DNA of 6,489 nucleotides from an uncultured Litorivicinus sp. Lineage in GTDB: Bacteria; Pseudomonadota; Gammaproteobacteria; Pseudomonadales; Litorivicinaceae. The notes below the pieces were generated by a model. It did no database searches. It saw only the letters and a list, made by a program, of their open reading frames with translations, and was not told the origin of the DNA. The stretch spans positions 1-6,489 of the forward strand of contig CALKMT010000189.1 of the NCBI GenBank assembly GCA_938091715.1, read 5' to 3'. Numbering within the stretch: the first letter of the stretch is position 1; each line of letters opens with the position of its first letter. Both the position numbers and the translations under genes were made by a program. This document shows positions 1 to 6,057 of the stretch, piece by piece.

Positions 1-574
1 GGGTCACATAGATGGTCGTGGTTTTTAATTCGTGCTGCAGGTTCTTGATCTGAGCTCGGGTCGAGACACGCAACTTGGCGTCCAGGTTCGACAACGGCTC
101 GTCCATCAAGAACACCGTGGGCTCGCGGACGATCGCACGAGCCAAGGCCACTCGCTGGCGCTGGCCGCCGGACAAGGCCGCGGGTTTACGATCCAAATAG
201 GGCTCTAGCTCGACCATCGCCGCCGCCCGCATTACCCGTTCGTGATGCGATGCTTTGTCCTCGCCTCGAATTTTCAGCGGAAAGCGAATGTTCTCGTACA
301 CCGTCATGGTCGGATACAGGCCATAACTTTGGAACACCATAGCGATGTCGCGATCCTTGGGCTCTAGCTTGTTGACCACCCGGTCACCAATCATGATCTC
401 GCCCTCGGTGATGTCTTCCAGGCCAGCAATCATCCGCATCGTGGTGGTTTTGCCACAGCCCGACGGCCCCAACAGCACCAGAAACTCTTGATCACCGATT
501 TCCAGGTTGAAATCACGTACGCCGACCGTTGAACCCCAGCGCTTTTGAACATTTTTTAACGAAATAGAAGCCAT
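1..574 (-). CDS. ABC transporter ATP-binding protein, MalK/UgpC type (partial, C-terminus off the window)
   Basis: This is the cytoplasmic ATPase that would power the importer encoded just upstream. The visible 191 residues hold the nucleotide-binding core: Walker A GPSGCGKTT at 36-44, the Q-loop FQSYGLYP with Gln82, the signature LSGGQRQR at 134-141, and Walker B FLMDEP at 155-160 with catalytic Glu159, followed by the D-loop SNLDAK. The text ends at TTTIYVT, just where the H-loop THD is expected, so the switch His and the C-terminal regulatory (MOP/TOBE-like) domain lie outside. The start ATG at 574 follows the stop of the second permease by 2 bases and has an AAGGG ribosome site 6 bases upstream, inside that gene's last codons, so the two are probably translationally coupled. 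Sequence of this kind is typical of CUT1 carbohydrate and glycerol-3-phosphate importers. Family assignment is firm; substrate is not deducible from the ATPase. Confidence 0.96.
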   Translation of the reverse strand, partial: MASISLKNVQKRWGSTVGVRDFNLEIGDQEFLVLLGPSGCGKTTTMRMIAGLEDITEGEIMIGDRVVNKLEPKDRDIAMVFQSYGLYPTMTVYENIRFPLKIRGEDKASHHERVMRAAAMVELEPYLDRKPAALSGGQRQRVALARAIVREPTVFLMDEPLSNLDAKLRVSTRAQIKNLQHELKTTTIYVT

Positions 575-576
575 GA

Positions 577-1461
577 TTAACCCTTAACCGCGCCTGCTGT
601 GAGGCCGCTAACAATTTGACGCTGGAAAAACATTACCAGTACGAATAATGGAGCGGTGATCGACACCACCGACGAGACGGCGAACATCACGTTGCCCTTG
701 GTCTGCGTGGTTCCTAGGAACCCTGCCAGCTTGGGCACCATGGTTTTGTTCTCTTCGTTCAACAGCATCGCCGTCACCGCAAAGTCGTTGTAAGCGAGCA
801 AGAAGCTAAAGAGTCCCGTGGTGATAACCCCGGGCCACATGACCGGGATGATGACCCGGCGGAAGGCTTGGAACCGGGTGCAACCATCGACCATGGCCGA
901 TTCGTCCAGCTCTTGCGGGATATTTTTAAAGAACGACGTCAGCATCCACAGCGTGAACGGCTGGTTGATCGCCACCAATACAATGATCGAGGTGGGCAAA
1001 TGCCCCCACATGTTCAACTCGAAAAACGGCAGCAAATAACCCGACACCAGGGTGATCGGCGGCATGGCGCGGAAGACCAGGGCAATCAGCAACACCCAAA
1101 AGGCGTAGCGATAGGCGCTGCGAGCCAAGGCGTAACCGCCCAGCGTGCCAAAGGTCAGCGAGATACACACGGTCGCCACCACCACGATCAGGGTGTTCAT
1201 TGCCGCGCGCCAGAATTCTTCCTGGACCCAGGCACCATGGTAACCATCGGTGGTGAAGTACTCACCCGATTCGGCGATGGTCATGACCCCGGTCAGGGCA
1301 TTGGTCCAATCGGCCTTGCTAAAGAAATCGGCCTCGACTTTGAACGAGCCCCAGGCGGTCCACAAAAACGGGAACGCGGCCATGAGCAACCACAGCACTA
1401 GGAAGCTATTGATCAGGACCTTTAGGTAGAGAGGTTTTTGGTCTTGGATAGATGCACTCAT
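577..1461 (-). CDS. Carbohydrate ABC transporter permease, MalG-like
   Basis: This inner-membrane protein is one of the two channel subunits of the importer. It has 294 residues, a usual MalG-family length. Hydrophobic segments appear near 15-37, 88-112, 118-140, 155-176, 210-230 and 258-280, giving the expected six. The cytoplasmic EAA loop that docks on the ATPase is clear at about 183-206: ELDESAMVDG followed by IIP, with the conserved Gly193. The C-terminal GLTAGAVKG is typical of the family. About 50 residues lie between the first two membrane segments and should be periplasmic, longer than in a minimal permease. The ATG overlaps the stop of the preceding permease gene by one base (TAATG), and no strong ribosome site precedes it, which fits translational coupling. 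Permease class is firm; the transported solute is unknown, with a sugar or polyol most likely from the family. Confidence 0.96.
   Translation of the reverse strand: MSASIQDQKPLYLKVLINSFLVLWLLMAAFPFLWTAWGSFKVEADFFSKADWTNALTGVMTIAESGEYFTTDGYHGAWVQEEFWRAAMNTLIVVVATVCISLTFGTLGGYALARSAYRYAFWVLLIALVFRAMPPITLVSGYLLPFFELNMWGHLPTSIIVLVAINQPFTLWMLTSFFKNIPQELDESAMVDGCTRFQAFRRVIIPVMWPGVITTGLFSFLLAYNDFAVTAMLLNEENKTMVPKLAGFLGTTQTKGNVMFAVSSVVSITAPLFVLVMFFQRQIVSGLTAGAVKG
581..585 (-). promoter_or_regulatory. Ribosome binding site of the ATPase gene
   Basis: AAGGG lies 6 bases before the ATG at 574 and is formed by the last codons (Lys, Gly) of the second permease gene. Ribosomes finishing the permease would sit at the site, which favours coupled synthesis of the two subunits. 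Confidence 0.7.
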
Positions 1462-2486
1462 TACCGTTGATTCCCGTAATCACGCCAGGTTCGGACCAGT
1501 ACTGGGCTGAGTAAGATCACCACCCCGATAATGGTCAGCACCGAGGTTGCCGCAGCCGAAGAAAGCAGTTGAGTTTCGCCGCTTAAGTCGTTGTAAATGA
1601 AAGAAGAAAGAGATTGAGCATGGGCCTCGGCGTTAAACGAAACAATAGGCTCGAAGACCCGGAAGTTATCCATGATTTTGATCAGCGCCATAAACGTCGT
1701 CAGCGGCACCAAGTGCGGAATTACAATGTGCCAGGTCTGTTGCCAACGGCTTGCACCGTCTAGCTTGGCGGACTCGATCGAGTCCTGGGGCACGGTTTGT
1801 AGGCCCGCGTAATACACCACAAAGGCAAAGGGACAGGACGACCAAATCCCATAAACAATCAGCGTCACCCACATCATGGGCGTGGAGGCCTTGAGCGACA
1901 GCGTCGGGTCGCCCAGGATGTTTTGCAAACCGACGCCGAGCACACCCCGAGAGTCGATCATCCAAAATAAGATCAATGCGCCCACCAAAGGGGTCACAAT
2001 CATCGGCAACAACGAAAAGAAAATCGTCGGGCCGCGCAGCAGTTTGGGTAAGCCGTTAACCCCCAAGGCAATAAAGAAGCCCAGGATAATCGCCATCGGT
2101 GTCACCACCGCGGTATAGGTCAAGGTAAACGACATAGCACCGTAGAACGGCAAGTTAGTGGCCTTGGAAAAGAAATCACCAAACCCTTCAGCTTCCTGCC
2201 AAGCCACAGCGATCTCTTCGGTCGCCAAGTGGTTCCGGTCGGTATAGATCTGACTGCCAACGAAGCGGCCCAAGGGCTCGGCATCGCGCAACGCTGAGGT
2301 TGCATCCTGGTCAACCGTGGTGGATTCGGTACAACCAAAAATACTGCAACTCTCGACGACCTTAATGACCTGCTCATGCGGGGCATAGACCGATTGAATC
2401 AGTACCGAAACGATGGGTGCGGCAATAAAAACCAGCATCGCCAAAGCCGACGGCAGCATGAACCAGAAGAAGGAACGATGTTTCAT
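1461..2486 (-). CDS. Carbohydrate ABC transporter permease, MalF-like, with large periplasmic insertion
   Basis: This is the other inner-membrane channel subunit, 341 residues. The first membrane segment is at about 8-34, followed by an 80-residue hydrophilic stretch (about 35-115) that should be periplasmic, and then further segments near 118-142, 153-177, 203-228, 260-275 (weak) and 309-331. The EAA loop is at about 237-257: ESAKLDGAS with Gly244, then VIPHL. The periplasmic insertion contains two close cysteines, Cys47 and Cys52, in CSIFGC, which could form a disulfide in the oxidising periplasm. E. coli MalF also has a large periplasmic domain that touches its binding protein, but at a different place in the topology, so a similar role here is only inference. 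The ATG at 2486 is preceded by a modest AGAAGA ribosome site. The gene lies 68 bases after the binding-protein stop, across a stem-loop. Confidence 0.95.
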   Translation of the reverse strand: MKHRSFFWFMLPSALAMLVFIAAPIVSVLIQSVYAPHEQVIKVVESCSIFGCTESTTVDQDATSALRDAEPLGRFVGSQIYTDRNHLATEEIAVAWQEAEGFGDFFSKATNLPFYGAMSFTLTYTAVVTPMAIILGFFIALGVNGLPKLLRGPTIFFSLLPMIVTPLVGALILFWMIDSRGVLGVGLQNILGDPTLSLKASTPMMWVTLIVYGIWSSCPFAFVVYYAGLQTVPQDSIESAKLDGASRWQQTWHIVIPHLVPLTTFMALIKIMDNFRVFEPIVSFNAEAHAQSLSSFIYNDLSGETQLLSSAAATSVLTIIGVVILLSPVLVRTWRDYGNQR

Positions 2487-2514
2487 GAGATTCTTCTATT
2501 GAGTGAATGCGAAA

Positions 2515-2543
2515 GAGAAACGGGGGACAAGCCCCCCGCTCTC
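2515..2543 (-). terminator. GC-rich stem-loop between the binding-protein and permease genes (attenuator-like or mRNA-stabilising)
   Basis: Read on the transcript strand, CGGGGG (2538-2533) pairs perfectly with CCCCCG (2526-2521) around a 6-base loop. A further GAG/CTC pairing is possible across a TTT bulge, and a pyrimidine-rich TTTCTCTTTC follows. It starts 12 bases after the binding-protein stop. The tail is not a clean run of T, so partial termination or protection of the upstream message from 3' decay is more likely than full termination. In binding-protein-dependent importers such a structure commonly keeps binding-protein output above permease output; that role here is inferred. Confidence 0.6.
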
Positions 2544-2554
2544 TACGATTCGGC

Positions 2555-3793
2555 TTACAGGAAGCCTTTTTCCTTCGCGGCTGCTGTGTAGGCAGCTTCG
2601 ATGTCAGACAGGGTCTGCTCGGCGCTTTCTTTGCCGGTCAGGAAGTCTGCAATGTTGTCACCCAAAGCGGTGTGCAACAGGCCGTGGTAAGGCAGCATCG
2701 GGTAAGGAGTGGTGCCAGCGGCAATGGCTGCAAACACGCCTTCGTTGACTTCTTCAGGCTGATAGCCGTCGATCATCCAAACCGCCTCGCCCATATTGTC
2801 GGCGTTCAGTACGCCTTCAGTGGTGGCAGCCTTCAGTGCCAGGAAGGTCGCCTTGGCGTCCGCATCGCTTACGTTCTTGGCTACAGTCCAGCCGTCCCAC
2901 CACAGGGTCGAAGCAGGCTCTGCTCCGCCAGCGACGGTCATTGGGCCAGCAACCTTGGTGTTGGTGTGAACCACAGGATCCGAAGATTCAGGCTTCAACA
3001 GGTTACCGGTGCGCGAGCCCCACATGTTCATCATGGCCACGTTACCCGCCGTCCACTCGTCCGAGGTCAGGTTAGAGTCGTGAGTCAGGAAGTCAGGGTT
3101 CATGTACTCGCTCAAGGCTTTCAACATCTCAAGTGTCGCGACACCCTTGGCGTTGTTAACTGAGACTTCGGCAGTACCGGGCTTGTAGAATTCGCCTTCA
3201 TGACCGATGTACATGTTGGTGAATTCTTGCGCCAGGTTCCAACCTGCCTTGTACGCACCGCCCAGAGGATATTCTAGGATGCCCATCTGACGAATTTTCT
3301 CGGCGCCCGACAGCATTTCTTCATAGGTGCTAGGGGGTTGAAGGCCGGCTTGCTCTAGGATGTCCTGGCGATAGACCAGGTGCTGAGCGTTCGCCATGAA
3401 GGCCACGGCCATCACGTCGCCGCCGATGGTGACCAGCTGCTTCTTAGGAATGTCTTGGCCGTACTCGGCAATCAAGTCATTCAAGGGGCGGATCACGTCT
3501 TCGTTCATCAGTGCAACGATGGACGAGTTCGCAACGATTGCGCTGGTGTACTCAGCGGGATTACCGCTCATACCCGCCAGGTTAATCTTCTGGTGGTCTT
3601 TGGTCAGGTTGGTTTCAACGGTTGCACTGCCATGCGCACAGGCAACAGCGCCAGCGCCGACCGTTTGAATCGCAGGGAATTCGTTACCAACGATGTTGAC
3701 ACGACCTTCGTTAAATCCGCAGTGATCCGCGAATGCTGATGCGCTTGCGGCAGCCAGTGCAGAAGCTAATACGGCCTTCTTCATTGTTGTCAT
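2555..3793 (-). CDS. Periplasmic extracellular solute-binding protein of the ABC importer (family 1)
   Basis: This protein captures the substrate in the periplasm and delivers it to the two permeases. It is 412 residues from the chosen ATG at 3793, which has GGAGGA 8 bases upstream; an upstream start at 3856 would add 21 residues and spoil the signal peptide. Residues 1-22 form a Sec signal: MTTMKK, then an Ala/Ser-rich hydrophobic core, with a likely cut after AFA. There is no lipobox, so it should be soluble. The body resembles family 1 (MalE/UgpB-like) binding proteins: INLAGMSGNPAEYTSAI at 70-86, MAVAFMANAQHLVYRQDIL at 127-145, the ligand-side WWDGW at 298-302 and a helical C-terminus. 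Mature Cys25 and Cys52 are the only cysteines and could pair. The mature N-terminal part before INLAG is short and unusual in look. A carbohydrate or polyol ligand is likely by family; I cannot name it. Confidence 0.95.
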   Translation of the reverse strand: MTTMKKAVLASALAAASASAFADHCGFNEGRVNIVGNEFPAIQTVGAGAVACAHGSATVETNLTKDHQKINLAGMSGNPAEYTSAIVANSSIVALMNEDVIRPLNDLIAEYGQDIPKKQLVTIGGDVMAVAFMANAQHLVYRQDILEQAGLQPPSTYEEMLSGAEKIRQMGILEYPLGGAYKAGWNLAQEFTNMYIGHEGEFYKPGTAEVSVNNAKGVATLEMLKALSEYMNPDFLTHDSNLTSDEWTAGNVAMMNMWGSRTGNLLKPESSDPVVHTNTKVAGPMTVAGGAEPASTLWWDGWTVAKNVSDADAKATFLALKAATTEGVLNADNMGEAVWMIDGYQPEEVNEGVFAAIAAGTTPYPMLPYHGLLHTALGDNIADFLTGKESAEQTLSDIEAAYTAAAKEKGFL

Positions 3794-3801
3794 TGTGTTC
3801 G

Positions 3802-3807
3802 TCCTCC
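3802..3807 (-). promoter_or_regulatory. Strong ribosome binding site of the solute-binding protein gene
   Basis: GGAGGA lies 8 bases upstream of the ATG at 3793. This spacing decides the start in favour of 3793 over the ATG at 3784 (17 bases away) and over the far upstream start at 3856. It is the strongest ribosome site inside the transporter operon, consistent with high binding-protein synthesis. Confidence 0.8.
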
Positions 3808-3828
3808 AAACAGACGTTATTTTTCTAA

Positions 3829-3852
3829 TTCCATGGCAGAGCCACGTTGGAA
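3829..3852 (-). other. Imperfect inverted repeat in the SnoaL-like/binding-protein gap
   Basis: On the transcript strand TTCCA (3852-3848) pairs with TGGAA (3833-3829), and inside it TGGC pairs with GCCA around a TCT loop, with an unpaired ACG on one side. That makes nine pairs in 24 bases. It is followed by an A-rich stretch, not T, so it is not an intrinsic terminator for the operon. It could be a 5' stabilising hairpin of a processed binding-protein message or a regulator site. No convincing promoter was found in the 93-base gap. Confidence 0.35.
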
Positions 3853-3886
3853 CCATACCAAAAACCCAGTGAATGTAACGCCTCGA

Positions 3887-4909
3887 CTACTTCACGGGGT
3901 GTTGCAGGCGCATGCGCGCCAAGATGTCGATATCCATCTGCATCAGCAGATCCAGGATGTCTATCGGAACCCAGTTCTCACGAAGTTTTCCTTCGTGCTC
4001 TAAATAGAAGTCCATCACCCGCATCTGGACCTGGCGTCCTGTGGGGGATGTGCCCAAAAAGTTACCGCCGGTGTGCAAAGCTTTGACGCTGCCCGGCCAA
4101 CCACCAGTCACGCTGTAAGGACCGTCGCCGATGCGAATGTAATGGTGTGCCCCGGTGCGGTTGGGAAATGCGATGCGAAATGGCAGTTGATGCTGGTCAA
4201 CAAACCCTTGAATACCACGGGTGGTTCCAATGCCACTGGGGCCGTACCACATAAAGCGCTCGTGCCAATAATCCTTCTGCGGCATCTCCATCAGGCCCTC
4301 GCGGGTGTTGTGATGCGGCTGATTGTACTGACCCAGGATTTCTTGCATCTCGCGCATGAATGCCATCGATTGCGCGCCCTGCTCGGGATCGGTGTGATCC
4401 AGTCGCACGCCATCCCCGGTAAAGGGTGCCAACCAGCGCGTTTCTAATCCCATCGAGGGCGGCAACGGCCAGTAACCGCTTTGGCGAATAACGTCCAAGA
4501 CGTCCAACAGCATCGTGGTCTGGACGATCCGGTCGCCCTGCATTTTGTTGACTTCGCCGTAACGAATCGAAATGGTTTTTCCGGTCGGAGGAATGTCCAA
4601 CCAAGGCGCCACAAAGGTGCCAGTCAAGTGCCCCACCGAGGCCACCATGTCGGCGCCCTCGAAAACCCCCGCCACGACAATGTCATCCCGTCGCTCTAGG
4701 TCGGGAAAGGCTGCCTTTAACGGTTGCCAGACATGCTCCAGGATGGCCTGAGTGCCCTGCAACTCGTTGATGGGGTGGGAGCCGCGCCACTCAGCGTCGG
4801 GGTGGTAAAGATTTTCCAGATGAGACAGCAGATCTGCCGGCGCGGCTTCGGCCAATGCCCGAAAGCCGTCGTGCAACACGCGCTTGTGTGTGGTCAGTTG
4901 CTGACTCAT
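3887..4909 (-). CDS. Tandem SnoaL/NTF2-like domain protein (first gene of the importer operon)
   Basis: This 340-residue protein has no signal peptide and should be cytoplasmic. It appears to be two SnoaL-like (NTF2-fold cone) domains in a row. Domain 1 is about 8-143, with YHPDAEWRGSHPINEL at 35-50 and the closing strands GEVNKMQGDRIVQTTMLLDV. Domain 2 is about 205-332, with ERFMWYGPSGIG at 217-228, AHHYIRIGDG at 254-263 and the family-typical ending GKLRENWVPIDILDLLMQM at 307-325. A linker of about 60 residues joins them. SnoaL-like domains include polyketide cyclases, isomerases, dehydratases and hydrolases as well as non-enzymatic binders, so no reaction can be assigned. Each domain has pocket candidates (His36, Asp38, His94; His255, His256, Asp317). 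The gene is 93 bases upstream of the binding-protein gene on the same strand, suggesting action on the imported solute; that is inference. The ATG at 4909 has only a weak ribosome site. Confidence 0.85.
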   Translation of the reverse strand: MSQQLTTHKRVLHDGFRALAEAAPADLLSHLENLYHPDAEWRGSHPINELQGTQAILEHVWQPLKAAFPDLERRDDIVVAGVFEGADMVASVGHLTGTFVAPWLDIPPTGKTISIRYGEVNKMQGDRIVQTTMLLDVLDVIRQSGYWPLPPSMGLETRWLAPFTGDGVRLDHTDPEQGAQSMAFMREMQEILGQYNQPHHNTREGLMEMPQKDYWHERFMWYGPSGIGTTRGIQGFVDQHQLPFRIAFPNRTGAHHYIRIGDGPYSVTGGWPGSVKALHTGGNFLGTSPTGRQVQMRVMDFYLEHEGKLRENWVPIDILDLLMQMDIDILARMRLQHPVK

Positions 4910-4926
4910 TTTCGTAGGGACGCCTA

Positions 4927-4955
4927 ATCGTTATTGCTATGTTTTTGGACGTTAA
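4927..4955 (-). promoter_or_regulatory. Weak candidate promoter of the importer operon
   Basis: On the minus strand TTAACG (4955-4950) and AACGAT (4932-4927) are separated by 17 bases, matching the sigma-70 consensus at four and three of six positions. The -35-like element directly abuts the 14-bp palindrome, which would suit repression, but transcription would then begin only about 10 bases before the ATG. This is weak and rests mainly on position. Confidence 0.25.
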
Positions 4956-4969
4956 TGCATTCGAATGCA
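4956..4969. promoter_or_regulatory. Perfect 14-bp palindrome, candidate LacI-family operator
   Basis: TGCATTCGAATGCA is identical on both strands. It has the layout TGnAnnCGnnTnCA with a central CG, which is the arrangement seen in many operators of the LacI/GalR family. It lies 16 bases after the TPR stop and 46 bases before the ATG of the SnoaL-like gene, where a repressor of the importer operon would be expected to bind. No regulator gene is in the window. The site is directly visible; the regulator class is inferred from symmetry and from context, since CUT1 importers are often under LacI-type control. Confidence 0.55.
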
Positions 4970-4985
4970 AAGCGCCACCCCTTTG

Positions 4986-5990
4986 TCAGTTCTCGGACGG
5001 ATTAAGGCGCGCGTCCTGGTGCCACGGGGCAGTGATGTCAAACCACCAAGTTCGGATCAGACGCTTGATTTCAACGCCCTGTACCTCTTCGACTTCAAAG
5101 CGCACACGGTCCAAAACCCGTCCATCCAAGGTCAACAATTCTGAGCCGACCAGGTTTAGCACCTTGAAATCGAGCCCTTTGCCCACGCAGCGCACGAATT
5201 CGTGTTCATAGCTGACCAACTCGTACTCGGCGCCAGCGGGCTCGTACACCAAGACCACAGGATCGGATCGAGTGCCGATCCCGCCATAGATCGGCAAATC
5301 GACATTGAACTGCTCGCGGAACTTGTCCCGGGTGTCATCCGCTTCAGGCACCTTTAAAGGGTTCAATAACTCCAAGTTCTCTGCGGGGTCAGGGTAACCA
5401 AAGTCCTTCGGCGTATGACGAATGGACTCTTTAAAGTATTCCCGCGCCCCATCCCGTTCGGCCAGATTCAAATAGCACAAACCAATGTGGTTGTAGACGA
5501 TGGCGGTAAAGGGCTTGCGTTTAAGCTCGTTGAACATGACGTACTTAAACAGATCAGGATCCTCATGAGTGATGCCCTGCTGCTCGACAATGCGGGTCGC
5601 CACGCGCTCAAAGTGCACGTCCAACGCTTGATGATAGGCCTCGATGGCCGACTCAAATTGCCCCTCGGCCTGGAAGTTCATGGCTCGGGCGTTCAGCACC
5701 GCTTCAAATCCAGGGTTACGCTCCAACACCTGGTCAAAATGGGCCAGCGCATCCGCGTAACGACCCTGAGCCGTCAGAGTGACGCCCAGTGCCAACAGGG
5801 CCGGCGCGAAATCGGGATCCAACTGCAATGCGGCCCGTTGTTCCTGTTCCGCCTCTTCAAACTGACTCATGCCGCGCAGGGCTTCGCCTTTTAACCAGTG
5901 CTCCTCGGGCTGGGTGGGCGTAACCAGGGTTTCAACAACGGTTTCGAATTGGCGCTGGTTGTAAGCGTCGTGCAGAGAGGTCAGGGACAC
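4986..5990 (-). CDS. Tetratricopeptide-repeat protein with uncharacterised C-terminal domain
   Basis: This is a 334-residue cytoplasmic protein without signal peptide or membrane segment. TPR units are recognisable at about 29-62, 63-96, 97-130 and 163-196 by the spaced W/L-G-Y/F-A-P pattern (for example GRYADALAHFDQVLERNP at 76-93 and AIVYNHIGLCYLNLAERDGA at 163-182). TPR arrays bind protein partners; none can be named here. Residues 131-162 interrupt the array, and 210-334 form a separate, probably beta-rich part I do not recognise, with landmarks YGGIGTRSDPVVL at 235-247 and WWFDITAPWH at 315-324. The start is GTG at 5990, chosen because a strong AAGGAG lies 8 bases upstream. The gene is divergent from the yqiA-like gene. 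The 76-base gap to the SnoaL-like gene contains a palindromic operator candidate, so it is probably a separate unit from the transporter operon although on the same strand. Confidence 0.88.
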   Translation of the reverse strand: MSLTSLHDAYNQRQFETVVETLVTPTQPEEHWLKGEALRGMSQFEEAEQEQRAALQLDPDFAPALLALGVTLTAQGRYADALAHFDQVLERNPGFEAVLNARAMNFQAEGQFESAIEAYHQALDVHFERVATRIVEQQGITHEDPDLFKYVMFNELKRKPFTAIVYNHIGLCYLNLAERDGAREYFKESIRHTPKDFGYPDPAENLELLNPLKVPEADDTRDKFREQFNVDLPIYGGIGTRSDPVVLVYEPAGAEYELVSYEHEFVRCVGKGLDFKVLNLVGSELLTLDGRVLDRVRFEVEEVQGVEIKRLIRTWWFDITAPWHQDARLNPSEN

Positions 5991-5998
5991 GAGGAGAG

Positions 5999-6004
5999 CT
6001 CCTT
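5999..6004 (-). promoter_or_regulatory. Ribosome binding site fixing the GTG start of the TPR gene
   Basis: AAGGAG lies 8 bases before the GTG at 5990 and is preceded by a run of eight A on the transcript strand (6010-6003). The bases right after it, CTCTCCTC, are complementary to the site, so a small hairpin could partly hide it. The match and spacing are the reason for accepting a GTG start. Confidence 0.75.
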
Positions 6005-6057
6005 TTTTTTGGCGCGCTCAAACTACCAGAACTGGGCCGGGGGTGCGATGATGGGCC

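Noticed and set aside
868..1401. Plus-strand open frame of 177 codons opposite the MalG-like permease gene
   Set aside because: It lies fully antisense to a gene with clear family motifs. Its translation is rich in His, Gln, Arg and Gly with no domain, as expected of a shadow frame.
2507..3163. Plus-strand open frame of 218 codons opposite the binding-protein gene
   Set aside because: It is antisense to a well-supported binding protein, has no recognisable domain and no good ribosome site.
3794..3856. Upstream start for the binding protein adding 21 residues
   Set aside because: The extension MVPTWLCHGIRK... would place charged and odd residues ahead of a classic signal peptide, and the strong GGAGGA sits correctly for the start at 3793.
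4956..4969. The 14-bp palindrome as a terminator of the TPR gene
   Set aside because: The arms are AT-rich, the palindrome leaves almost no loop, and no T run follows on either strand, so an operator reading is better.
5415..5894. Plus-strand open frame of 159 codons opposite the TPR gene
   Set aside because: It is antisense to the repeat-bearing TPR frame and has no family features of its own.
5991..6010. Plus-strand AGGAGAGCTCCT followed by eight T as an intrinsic terminator
   Set aside because: The stem is only four or five pairs with a very small loop, and no plus-strand gene precedes it. The bases are better explained as the ribosome site and leader of the TPR gene.
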